Shown here: positions 29,644-34,277 of the stretch, in pieces | Numbering within the stretch: the first letter of the stretch is position 1 | Layout: each line of letters opens with the position of its first letter | Source: CAWJKP01 sp963843465 | GTDB taxonomy: Bacteria > Planctomycetota > Planctomycetia > Pirellulales > Thermoguttaceae | Assembly: GCA_963843465.1 (NCBI GenBank) | Contig: CAWJKP010000001.1 | Span: 930,001-994,000, forward strand | Reading direction: 5' to 3' | DNA: 64,000 nucleotides | Made by a program: the position numbers and the translations under genes | The notes under the pieces: generated by a model | The model's database searches: none | What the model saw: only the letters and a program-made list of their open reading frames with translations | What the model was told of the DNA's origin: nothing

Positions 29644-29718
29644 CAGAACGTAGCGAAGCCTGGGTATCGCGCCTGGCTGGGGGCCAGGAGATCGGCGGTT
29701 CAAATCCGCCCGTTCTGA
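29644..29718 (+). tRNA. tRNA-Pro(GGG)
   Basis: Acceptor CAGAACG/CGTTCTG; anticodon stem CCTGG/CCAGG, loop CTGGGGG; T loop TTCAAAT. Confidence 0.9.
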
Positions 29719-29726
29719 CTGCATGA

Positions 29727-29798
29727 CGGGATGTAGGGCAGCGGCAGCCCGCGTGCCTTGGGAGCACGAGAGCGCGGGTTCGAGTCCCGCCATCCCGA
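29727..29798 (+). tRNA. tRNA-Pro(UGG)
   Basis: Acceptor CGGGATG/CATCCCG; anticodon stem CGTGC/GCACG, loop CTTGGGA; regular T arm. Confidence 0.92.
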
Positions 29799-29824
29799 CT
29801 TTGTGGACGACGACATTGGCACAT

Positions 29825-29896
29825 GGTAGTCGAGGGCCGGTTGCCCAAACCCGGCTGATAACCGAGTGGCGCTGAGTTCGACTCTCAGGGCTACCA
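29825..29896 (+). tRNA. tRNA-Ile(GAU)
   Basis: Acceptor GGTAGTC/GGCTACC; loop CTGATAA (anticodon GAT); one mismatch in the anticodon stem; discriminator A. Confidence 0.82.
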
Positions 29897-29961
29897 CTGA
29901 AACCGAGGAGCAATCACATGGACCACGCACGATGGAAACGCATACGCCCGGCCTGCATTTT

Positions 29962-30033
29962 GGGGTCGTGGTGTAACGGCAGCACACCGGACTTTTAATC
30001 CGGTCGGTGAAGGTTCAAGTCCTTTCGGCCCCA
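29962..30033 (+). tRNA. tRNA-Lys(UUU)
   Basis: Acceptor GGGGTCG/CGGCCCC; anticodon stem CCGGA/TCCGG, loop CTTTTAA; T loop TTCAAGT. Confidence 0.93.
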
Positions 30034-30038
30034 CTGAC

Positions 30039-30109
30039 GGCGCGTAGCTCAACGGTCAGAGCGGGCCTCTTATAAGGGCCAGACTGAGGGTTCGACTCCC
30101 TCCGCGCCA
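30039..30109 (+). tRNA. tRNA-Ile(UAU)
   Basis: Acceptor GGCGCG/CGCGCC; loop CTTATAA gives anticodon TAT. Bacteria usually read AUA with a lysidine-modified CAU tRNA, so a UAU isoacceptor is uncommon. Confidence 0.88.
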
Positions 30110-30134
30110 CTCCGCGCGTCAGGAAGCGGAAGAC

Positions 30135-30207
30135 GGGATCAAGGTGCTAGCGGCAGCACAGCGGATTCTTAATCCGCCAGGTGAGGGTTCAAGTCCCTCT
30201 GGTCCCA
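30135..30207 (+). tRNA. tRNA-Lys(CUU)
   Basis: Acceptor GGGATCA/TGGTCCC; anticodon stem GCGGA/TCCGC, loop TTCTTAA. Confidence 0.92.
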
Positions 30208-30218
30208 CTGACATCGTG

Positions 30219-30290
30219 GCACTGGTCGTCCAGCGGCGAGGATGCCGCACCCGTAATGCGGCGACGAGGGTTCGAGTCCCTCCCGGTGCT
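30219..30290 (+). tRNA. tRNA-Thr(CGU), C33
   Basis: Acceptor GCACTGG/CCGGTGC; anticodon stem CCGCA/TGCGG, loop CCCGTAA, so position 33 is C, not U; discriminator T. Confidence 0.85.
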
Positions 30291-30321
30291 CTTGGATCTT
30301 TGACAATTCGGCACACCTTAC

Positions 30322-30413
30322 GCGCCCATGATGTAGCGGCAGCCTGTCGCCGACCAACGCTTCGCGTCGGTGCCCGCATGGCGGAAGTGCGGGTTCAACT
30401 CCCGCTGGGCGCT
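30322..30413 (+). tRNA. tRNA-like gene, anticodon unassigned
   Basis: Acceptor GCGCCCA/TGGGCGC and T arm GCGGG TTCAACT CCCGC are perfect, but the 92-nt body is aberrant. CCGAC/GTCGG encloses an 11-base loop (CAACGCTTCGC), and CCGC-ATG-GCGG could be a variable arm. No standard D arm or 7-base anticodon loop. GCU (Ser) lies mid-loop, but I do not assign it. Confidence 0.5.
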
Positions 30414-30422
30414 CTTGATGAA

Positions 30423-30496
30423 CAGGACGTAGGAAAGCCTGGTATTCCGCGTGCTTCGGGAGCACGAGATCGCGGGTTCAACTCCCGCCGTCCTGA
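30423..30496 (+). tRNA. tRNA-Pro(CGG)
   Basis: Acceptor CAGGACG/CGTCCTG; anticodon stem CGTGC/GCACG, loop TTCGGGA. Confidence 0.92.
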
Positions 30497-30502
30497 CTCC
30501 AT

Positions 30503-30577
30503 TGCGGTGGGGCCTGTGCTGGTACGGGCGGGCGCCTGTTAAGCGTCACGTCGCAGGTTCGATTCCTGCCACCGCAG
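30503..30577 (+). tRNA. tRNA-Asn(GUU)
   Basis: Acceptor TGCGGTG/CACCGCA; loop CTGTTAA; T arm GCAGG TTCGATT CCTGC; discriminator G. Position 8 appears to be G instead of U. Confidence 0.85.
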
Positions 30578-30588
30578 CCTTGTGATAC

Positions 30589-30672
30589 GGAAGGTCAAGC
30601 CAACTGGCGATGGCAACCGCCCCGAAAGCGGCCGAGCGATGAGCCTTGGGGGTTCGACTCCCTCACCTTCCG
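30589..30672 (+). tRNA. tRNA-Ser(CGA), class II, C33
   Basis: Acceptor GGAAGGT/ACCTTCC; anticodon stem CCGC/GCGG with loop CCCGAAA (C33); long variable arm; discriminator G. Confidence 0.85.
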
Positions 30673-30679
30673 CCTTGAC

Positions 30680-30751
30680 GTGCCCTTGGCCGAGCGGTAG
30701 AGGTGCCAGCCTTCCAAGCTGGCGAGGCGGGTTCAACTCCCGCAGGGCACT
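30680..30751 (+). tRNA. tRNA-Gly(UCC)
   Basis: Acceptor GTGCCCT/AGGGCAC; anticodon stem CCAGC/GCTGG, loop CTTCCAA; T arm GCGGG TTCAACT CCCGC. It is the only glycine tRNA recognised in the array. Confidence 0.9.
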
Positions 30752-30764
30752 CTGCGAACCACGA

Positions 30765-30835
30765 TCGGGGATCGGCTAGCGGTAGGCCCCCTGGCCTTGA
30801 ACCAGGAGACGGAGGTTCGACCCCTCCTCCCCGAA
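30765..30835 (+). tRNA. tRNA-Gln(UUG), C33
   Basis: Acceptor TCGGGGA/TCCCCGA; anticodon stem CCTGG/CCAGG, loop CCTTGAA, so C33; discriminator A. Confidence 0.86.
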
Positions 30836-30874
30836 CTCGCGTCGAGATAACCGTGTCTCGATGGAAAACACCGA

Positions 30875-30945
30875 TGCGGAGTCATCTAACGGCAAGATGA
30901 GACGCTCTGAACGTCTTCATGTTGGTTCGATTCCAGCCTCCGCAG
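30875..30945 (+). tRNA. tRNA-Gln(CUG)
   Basis: Acceptor TGCGGAG/CTCCGCA; anticodon stem AGACG/CGTCT, loop CTCTGAA; discriminator G. Confidence 0.9.
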
Positions 30946-30954
30946 CTTGTCCAC

Positions 30955-31040
30955 GGAAGCCAACCGGCCGGATCAGGAGCCTGTCTTGAAAACAGGTGGC
31001 GGCAAAGAGCCGCTTGTGGGTTCGAGTCCCACGGCTTCCG
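30955..31040 (+). tRNA. tRNA-Ser(UGA), class II
   Basis: Acceptor GGAAGCC/GGCTTCC; anticodon stem CCTGT/ACAGG, loop CTTGAAA; variable arm GGCGG/CCGC; discriminator G. Confidence 0.93.
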
Positions 31041-31079
31041 CCTCCGCGGGCCTGATTGCAACCCGCGCAGTATCACGAT

Positions 31080-31166
31080 GGAAGCCATCCGAACGGTTGA
31101 GGAACCTGCTTGGAAAGCAGGCGGCGGCAGACATGCCGCTTGTGGGTTCGAGCCCCACGGCTTCCG
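31080..31166 (+). tRNA. tRNA-Ser(GGA), class II
   Basis: Acceptor GGAAGCC/GGCTTCC; anticodon stem CCTGC/GCAGG, loop TTGGAAA; long variable arm; discriminator G. Clearly a paralogue of the preceding Ser tRNA. Confidence 0.93.
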
Positions 31167-31181
31167 CTACGAGAAGACATC

Positions 31182-31252
31182 GGGGTCATGGTCCAACAGG
31201 ACGACGCCAGCATCGCACGCTGGAGATCCGGGTGCGACTCCCGGTGACTCCA
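31182..31252 (+). tRNA. tRNA-Ala(CGC)
   Basis: Acceptor GGGGTCA/TGACTCC; anticodon stem CCAGC/GCTGG, loop ATCGCAC; T loop TGCGACT, so position 55 is G instead of U. Confidence 0.85.
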
Positions 31253-31264
31253 CTTGAGAAATAC

Positions 31265-31337
31265 GGTCCTGTAGCCCAGCGGCAAAGGCAGCACCCTTAC
31301 AAGGTGACGACCGGCGGTTCGAGTCCGCCCAGGACTA
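31265..31337 (+). tRNA. tRNA-Val(UAC)
   Basis: Acceptor GGTCCTG/CAGGACT; loop CTTACAA; first anticodon-stem pair mismatched; T loop TTCGAGT. Confidence 0.88.
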
Positions 31338-31342
31338 CTTCG

Positions 31343-31417
31343 GCCCAGATACGCCAACGAGGCAGAGCGGCCCGGCTTAAACCCGGGCGTTTGCGGGTTC
31401 GACTCCCGCTCTGGGCA
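31343..31417 (+). tRNA. tRNA-Leu(UAA) with short variable loop
   Basis: Acceptor GCCCAGA/TCTGGGC; anticodon stem CCCGG/CCGGG, loop CTTAAAC; variable loop only CGTTT (5 nt), unlike class II leucine tRNAs. Confidence 0.88.
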
Positions 31418-31421
31418 CTAC

Positions 31422-31495
31422 GGCTCGGTAGGCAACCGGCAGACCACCTTGGCTTAGAACCAGGGATGCTGTGGGTTCGACCCCCACCTGAGCCA
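31422..31495 (+). tRNA. tRNA-Leu(UAG) with short variable loop
   Basis: Acceptor GGCTCGG/CTGAGCC; loop CTTAGAA; variable loop GATGCT (6 nt); T arm GTGGG TTCGACC CCCAC. Confidence 0.86.
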
Positions 31496-31509
31496 CTGTG
31501 AACGATCAT

Positions 31510-31584
31510 GCCCTCGTGGAGCAGCCTGGAGTGCTCGCCTGCTTGTCACGCAGGAGATCGCGGGTCCAAATCCCGTCGAGGGCG
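31510..31584 (+). tRNA. tRNA-Asp(GUC)
   Basis: Acceptor GCCCTCG/CGAGGGC; anticodon stem CCTGC/GCAGG, loop TTGTCAC; T loop TCCAAAT (position 55 is C); discriminator G. Confidence 0.88.
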
Positions 31585-31594
31585 CTTGGAAAAT

Positions 31595-31669
31595 GGCGTG
31601 GTACGCAAATCGGCAAAGCGGCCAAGCTCAAACCTTGGTGATCTGCGGGTTCGACTCCCGCCTACGCCA
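31595..31669 (+). tRNA. tRNA-Leu(CAA) with short variable loop
   Basis: Acceptor GGCGTGG/CTACGCC; anticodon stem CCAAG/CTTGG, loop CTCAAAC; variable loop TGATCT. Confidence 0.88.
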
Positions 31670-31681
31670 CTCGAACAACAT

Positions 31682-31765
31682 GCGACGATTGGGCATTGGC
31701 AAGCCCAACTGGCCGTAACCCAGCCATCCCTTGAGGATTTGCAGGTTCAACTCCTGCTCGTCGCA
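31682..31765 (+). tRNA. tRNA-Tyr(GUA), class II, C33
   Basis: Acceptor GCGACGA/TCGTCGC; stem CTGG/CCAG, loop CCGTAAC (C33); variable arm ATCCC/GGAT; discriminator A. Confidence 0.86.
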
Positions 31766-31775
31766 CTGACAACAC

Positions 31776-31848
31776 GGCCCGTTCGTCTATCGGCATAGGA
31801 TACCAGACCCTCGATCTGGTGAGGCGGGTTCAATTCCCGCACGGGCTG
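31776..31848 (+). tRNA. tRNA-Glu(CUC), C33
   Basis: Acceptor GGCCCGT/ACGGGCT; anticodon stem CCAGA/TCTGG, loop CCCTCGA (C33); discriminator G. Confidence 0.87.
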
Positions 31849-31856
31849 CTCGACAT

Positions 31857-31939
31857 GACCAAGTGGCGCAACTGGTAGACGCGCGACGTTCAGAACGTCG
31901 TGCCCTTCGGGCTTGGGAGTTCGACTCTCCCCTTGGTCA
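31857..31939 (+). tRNA. tRNA-Leu(CAG), class II
   Basis: Acceptor GACCAAG/CTTGGTC; anticodon stem CGACG/CGTCG, loop TTCAGAA; long variable arm (GCCC TTC GGGC). It is the only class II leucine tRNA in the array. Confidence 0.93.
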
Positions 31940-31947
31940 CTGGACAT

Positions 31948-32036
31948 TGCAGGCGCGGCAGGTGCCCAACTGGCTTCGGGCACCGACCGAAGGTTGGTCG
32001 CGGCCGGTGCGCCCGGTTCGATACCGGGGCCTGCAA
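31948..32036 (+). tRNA. tRNA-like gene, anticodon unassigned
   Basis: Acceptor TGCAGGC/GCCTGCA and T arm CCCGG TTCGATA CCGGG are perfect. The body holds a 7-bp stem GGTGCCC/GGGCACC and a second stem CGACC/GGTCG with loop GAAGGTT, and no normal D arm. It shares the CCGACC/GGTCG-type hairpin with the odd tRNA at 30322. Confidence 0.45.
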
Positions 32037-32037
32037 C

Positions 32038-32106
32038 TGCGGGTGGGCGAAGGCTCAACCGGGTCTCATAAGCCTGGACCGCCGGGTGCAACTCCCGGAC
32101 CCGCCA
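32038..32106 (+). tRNA. tRNA-Met(CAU)
   Basis: Loop CTCATAA; acceptor TGCGGGT/ACCCGCC leaves pair 1-72 mismatched (T-C), a trait of initiator tRNAs, but the GGG/CCC anticodon-stem mark is imperfect. T loop TGCAACT lacks U55. Initiator or elongator is unresolved. Confidence 0.75.
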
Positions 32107-32111
32107 CTTAC

Positions 32112-32185
32112 GACCGGGTACGCAAATTGGCATAGCGGCGAGGTCGAGAGCCTCGTGCCTGTGGGTTCGACTCCCACCTCGGTCA
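32112..32185 (+). tRNA. tRNA-Leu(GAG), short variable loop, C33
   Basis: Acceptor GACCGGG/CTCGGTC; anticodon stem CGAGG/CCTCG, loop TCGAGAG (C33); variable loop TGCCT. Same anticodon as the conventional tRNA at 4814 but a different architecture. Confidence 0.86.
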
Positions 32186-32194
32186 CTGAAAAAC

Positions 32195-32267
32195 GATCCC
32201 GTGGTCCAACGGCGAAGACGCCTGGGCGACAACCAGGAAAGCGGTGGTTCGACTCCACCCGGGATCA
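32195..32267 (+). tRNA. tRNA-Val(GAC), C33
   Basis: Acceptor GATCCCG/CGGGATC; anticodon stem CCTGG/CCAGG, loop GCGACAA (C33). Confidence 0.87.
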
Positions 32268-32280
32268 CTCTTGGAGAAAC

Positions 32281-32351
32281 GGTCTGTAGGTGTTTTGGCA
32301 GCACACCTCCTCGGTAAGGAGGAAGACCCGGTTCAACTCCGGGACGGACCT
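32281..32351 (+). tRNA. tRNA-Thr(GGU), C33
   Basis: Acceptor GGTCTGT/ACGGACC; anticodon stem CCTCC/GGAGG, loop TCGGTAA (C33); discriminator T. Confidence 0.87.
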
Positions 32352-32361
32352 CTGCACTTGT

Positions 32362-32434
32362 GGGCTGGCATGTTCCCAGGAGGCGACTGACCCTTGCAAG
32401 GTCGGTGCGGTGGGTTCGACTCCCATCCGGTCCA
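32362..32434 (+). tRNA. tRNA-Ala(UGC)
   Basis: Acceptor GGGCTGG/CCGGTCC; anticodon stem GACC/GGTC, loop CTTGCAA; T loop TTCGACT. Confidence 0.87.
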
Positions 32435-32446
32435 CTGCAAACGCGA

Positions 32447-32518
32447 GGGCTGATGGTCCAATGGGAAGACGCCAGTTCGGCGAACTGGAGATCCGGGTTC
32501 AATTCCCGGTCGGTCCAC
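32447..32518 (+). tRNA. tRNA-Ala(GGC), C33
   Basis: Acceptor GGGCTGA/TCGGTCC; anticodon stem CCAGT/ACTGG, loop TCGGCGA (C33). Confidence 0.87.
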
Positions 32519-32526
32519 TGAAATCT

Positions 32527-32612
32527 GGAAGGTAGTCGGATAGGGTTTGCCGAGCCGGTTTGCTAAACCGTGCCCCCTCACGGGGATGTGGGTTCAAGTC
32601 CCATGCCTTCCG
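32527..32612 (+). tRNA. tRNA-Ser(GCU), class II
   Basis: Acceptor GGAAGGT/GCCTTCC; anticodon stem CGGT/ACCG, loop TTGCTAA; variable arm CCCC/GGGG; discriminator G. Confidence 0.9.
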
Positions 32613-32632
32613 CTTGGTGTGCCGGATGACGT

Positions 32633-32702
32633 GCCCCGATGGTGAAAAGGAGATCATACCTTTTCTAACAAGGTGTTCCGGGTTCGATTCCTGGTCGGGG
32701 TG
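32633..32702 (+). tRNA. amber suppressor-type tRNA (anticodon CUA)
   Basis: D stem GTGA/TCAT, anticodon stem ACCTT/AAGGT (5 perfect pairs), loop TTCTAAC with U33 and anticodon CTA, T arm CCGGG TTCGATT CCTGG, acceptor GCCCCGA/TCGGGGT ending in a G-U pair. The cloverleaf is complete, so it should read UAG. The charging amino acid is unknown. Confidence 0.85.
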
Positions 32703-32723
32703 CTCGGCGCGACGGCTATGTAT

Positions 32724-32798
32724 GGTGTCTGTGGTGTAGCGGTTACTGCACGGCTGGCTGTGAACCAGAAGGTGCCGGTTCGACTCCGGCCAGACACC
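32724..32798 (+). tRNA. tRNA-His(GUG)
   Basis: Eight-pair acceptor GGTGTCTG/CAGACACC including the G-1:C73 identity pair; loop CTGTGAA; regular D and T arms. Confidence 0.95.
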
Positions 32799-32820
32799 CC
32801 TTGATGGAAAGGGCGCGACC

Positions 32821-33416
32821 ATGACTCCGAGAATCCTCCAACGGCCGACGCTGGTCTTGAACCGCAACTGGCAACCGGTGAACGTCGCCACCGTGGCGCG
32901 GGCGCTGGTGCTGTTATGGAACGAGTCCGCCCGTGTGGTGGACCCGGCCGACTACCAGCTCTACACCTGGGCTGACTGGGCCAAGCTCGCGCCCGCGCGG
33001 GCGAAGCCTTCATCCGCGGTGTACGGCTGCGGCTGCGGGTGCCGGAAGTGGTCGCCCTGAGCGGTTACGACCGGCTGCCGGTGGCCCATGTGACCTTCAG
33101 CCGCCGGAATATCTTCAAGCGTGACCACTACACCTGCCAATACTGCGGTGCCCAGCCGGGCAGCGACGAATTGACGCTGGACCACGTTGTCCCGCGTTCG
33201 CAGGGCGGTGTGTCAAGTTGGGAGAACTGCGTGCTGGCGTGCATGGCCTGCAACAAGCAAAAGGCCGACCGGACGCCGGAGCAGGCGCGGATGCACCTGC
33301 GCCGCAAGCCGGTCCGGCCGACGTGGAAGCCGCTCTACGCGGACCACGAGGTACGGATCGAAAGCTGGTCGAAGTTCATCAGCGAAGCGTACTGGAGCGT
33401 GACGCTGCGTGAGTAG
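32821..33416 (+). pseudogene. HNH endonuclease inside the tRNA array, one frameshift
   Basis: The ATG at 32821 gives RPTLVLNRNWQPVNVATVAR, the typical N-terminus of HNH enzymes that lack other domains. At about 33000 one base is missing. The next frame continues with GEAFIRGVRLRLRVPEVVAL and then the ssDNA-type HNH domain: a first zinc knuckle CQYC, LDHVVPRSQGG, a second CMAC and the Asn of NCVLACMACNKQ. Total about 198 codons. Similar HNH genes sit in other tRNA arrays, where they may drive array mobility or rearrangement. It could be active if the frameshift is an assembly error. Confidence 0.85.
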
Positions 33417-33430
33417 TTGTTACGCCAATC

Positions 33431-33484
33431 GTACTCCTCACGCTCCGCGTGAGGCAGCAACATCACGCGGAGCGTGATGAGTAC
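33431..33484. repeat. 22-bp inverted repeat after the HNH gene
   Basis: 33431-33452 and the reverse complement of 33463-33484 agree at 21 of 22 positions (GTACTC-TCACGCTCCGCGTG type), with a 10-base loop. It could be the HNH terminator or a homing/cleavage site. A second hairpin (CCCCGG/CCGGGG) lies at 33490-33511. Confidence 0.8.
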
Positions 33485-33517
33485 GCGGTCCCCGGTCGCA
33501 AGGCCGGGGGCCAATAC

Positions 33518-33587
33518 ACGAGCGTGCTCCTGGGAGAGCAGGCAGATTCCAACCCTGCCGCACGGGGTTCGACTCCTCGCGCTCGTG
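33518..33587 (+). tRNA. tRNA-Trp(CCA)
   Basis: Acceptor ACGAGCG/CGCTCGT, discriminator G. Anticodon loop TTCCAAC is closed by an A-C mismatch under GCAG/CTGC; T arm CGGGG TTCGACT CCTCG. Confidence 0.78.
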
Positions 33588-33596
33588 CCTTGAGAA

Positions 33597-33668
33597 GCCG
33601 ACGTGGCCGAACAGCGAGGCGGCGGTCCTGTAAACCGCATGATGCTGGTGCAAATCCAGTCGTCGGCT
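33597..33668 (+). tRNA. tRNA-Thr(UGU), C33
   Basis: Acceptor GCCGACG/CGTCGGC; anticodon stem GCGGT/ACCGC, loop CCTGTAA (C33); T loop TGCAAAT lacks U55. Confidence 0.86.
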
Positions 33669-33679
33669 CTGGTTGGTCT

Positions 33680-33751
33680 GTCCCGATGGTGTAGCGGATC
33701 GCACGGGGCTCTCCTAAGGCCCTGGCCCTGGTTCGACTCCAGGTCGGGACG
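33680..33751 (+). tRNA. tRNA-Arg(CCU)
   Basis: Acceptor GTCCCGA/TCGGGAC; anticodon stem GGGCT/GGCCC, loop CTCCTAA; discriminator G. Confidence 0.86.
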
Positions 33752-33757
33752 CTGAAG

Positions 33758-33829
33758 GTCTCGATGGTGCAAAGGATCGCATAGGACCCTCCGAAAGTCC
33801 AGATCCAGGTTCAATTCCTGGTCGAGACA
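33758..33829 (+). tRNA. tRNA-Arg(CCG)
   Basis: Acceptor GTCTCGA/TCGAGAC; loop CTCCGAA closed by a C-A mismatch; T arm CCAGG TTCAATT CCTGG. Confidence 0.84.
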
Positions 33830-33842
33830 CTTGCGACAAGAA

Positions 33843-33933
33843 GCCCTGCGGGTGTGCCGGATGGCATGGCAGTCCTCGAAACTGCCGCGACCACGCTGCG
33901 CGTGGTGCCCGGGTTCGATTCCTCGGCGGGGCG
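33843..33933 (+). tRNA. tRNA with anticodon UCG (Arg) and long variable arm, C33
   Basis: Acceptor GCCCTGC/GCGGGGC; anticodon stem GCAGT/ACTGC, loop CCTCGAA (C33, anticodon TCG); variable hairpin CCACGC/GCGTGG; discriminator G. A long arm is unexpected for Arg. A Ser(CGA) reading would need a shifted stem. Confidence 0.65.
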
Positions 33934-33947
33934 CTGAACAGAAACAC

Positions 33948-34020
33948 GTCCTCGGAGTGTGCCGGATTAGCACGCGACCCCGCGAAGGTCGAAGACCAGG
34001 TTCGACTCCTGGCGAGGACA
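33948..34020 (+). tRNA. tRNA-Arg(GCG), C33
   Basis: Acceptor GTCCTCG/CGAGGAC; anticodon stem CGACC/GGTCG, loop CCGCGAA (C33). Confidence 0.87.
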
Positions 34021-34031
34021 CTGGATGATTG

Positions 34032-34103
34032 GGCGCTGGAGCCAGACGGCACGGCGGCTGCCTGCAAAGCAGCTTCAAGTGGGTTCGACTCCCACCGGCG
34101 CCT
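34032..34103 (+). tRNA. tRNA-Cys(GCA)
   Basis: Acceptor GGCGCTG/CGGCGCC; anticodon stem GCTGC/GCAGC, loop CTGCAAA; discriminator T. It is the last tRNA of the array and ends 2 bases before the first structured RNA. Confidence 0.92.
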
Positions 34104-34105
34104 CT

Positions 34106-34181
34106 GACCGTCCAACTGCTGGGTTTGGACTACATCCTGGTAAGATGAACCCGTCTGAACCTTTTCCTTCGTTGGACGGTC
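34106..34181 (+). ncRNA. candidate Y-type RNA 1 (end-paired structured RNA)
   Basis: The 5' end GACCGTCCAAC (34106-34116) pairs perfectly (11 bp) with GTTGGACGGTC (34171-34181). Inside, GGGTT/AACCC (34121-34125/34148-34152) and GGA-CTACA-TCC (34127-34137) form nested stems. The element is not a tRNA: no T arm. Long pairing of the two ends and adjacency to a Ro60 gene are the features of Y RNAs; I do not see the known bacterial YrlA sequence motifs, so the assignment is inferred. Confidence 0.6.
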
Positions 34182-34191
34182 TTGATTGAAA

Positions 34192-34254
34192 GCCCAACTG
34201 CCTGCCGGGACTACATCCACACCAACCGTCGTCTCGGTAAGAACCTCGTTGGGC
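34192..34254 (+). ncRNA. candidate Y-type RNA 2 (related to RNA 1)
   Basis: GCCCAAC (34192-34198) pairs with GTTGGGC (34248-34254). It shares with RNA 1, in order, CCAACTGC, GGACTACATCC, GGTAAGA, GAACC and CGTTGG, so the two are diverged tandem copies. It ends 23 bases before the TROVE start codon, so it could also serve as a leader to which the protein binds. Confidence 0.55.
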
Positions 34255-34277
34255 CTTTGTTTGTGAAGGAAATCACC

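Larger units (their letters stand above)
29435..34103 (+). other. giant tRNA array: 44 tRNA-type genes plus one HNH gene
   Basis: All tRNA-type genes lie on the plus strand, mostly 5-35 bases apart. By anticodon they serve all 20 amino acids, and one tRNA has anticodon CUA. None encodes CCA. The HNH endonuclease gene (32821-33416) splits the array 37 + 7. Dense tRNA arrays, sometimes with HNH genes, are known on plasmids, phages and integrative elements; the combination with a downstream TROVE gene is discussed in the findings. Confidence 0.9.

Noticed and set aside
30322..30413. Selenocysteine tRNA
   Set aside because: No UCA anticodon and no 8-bp acceptor, despite the unusual length.
29378..32891. 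Many short open frames in the tRNA array (for example 31747-32502 minus)
   Set aside because: They are translations of tRNA stems (recurrent Gly-Phe-Glu-Pro type strings) and not genes.
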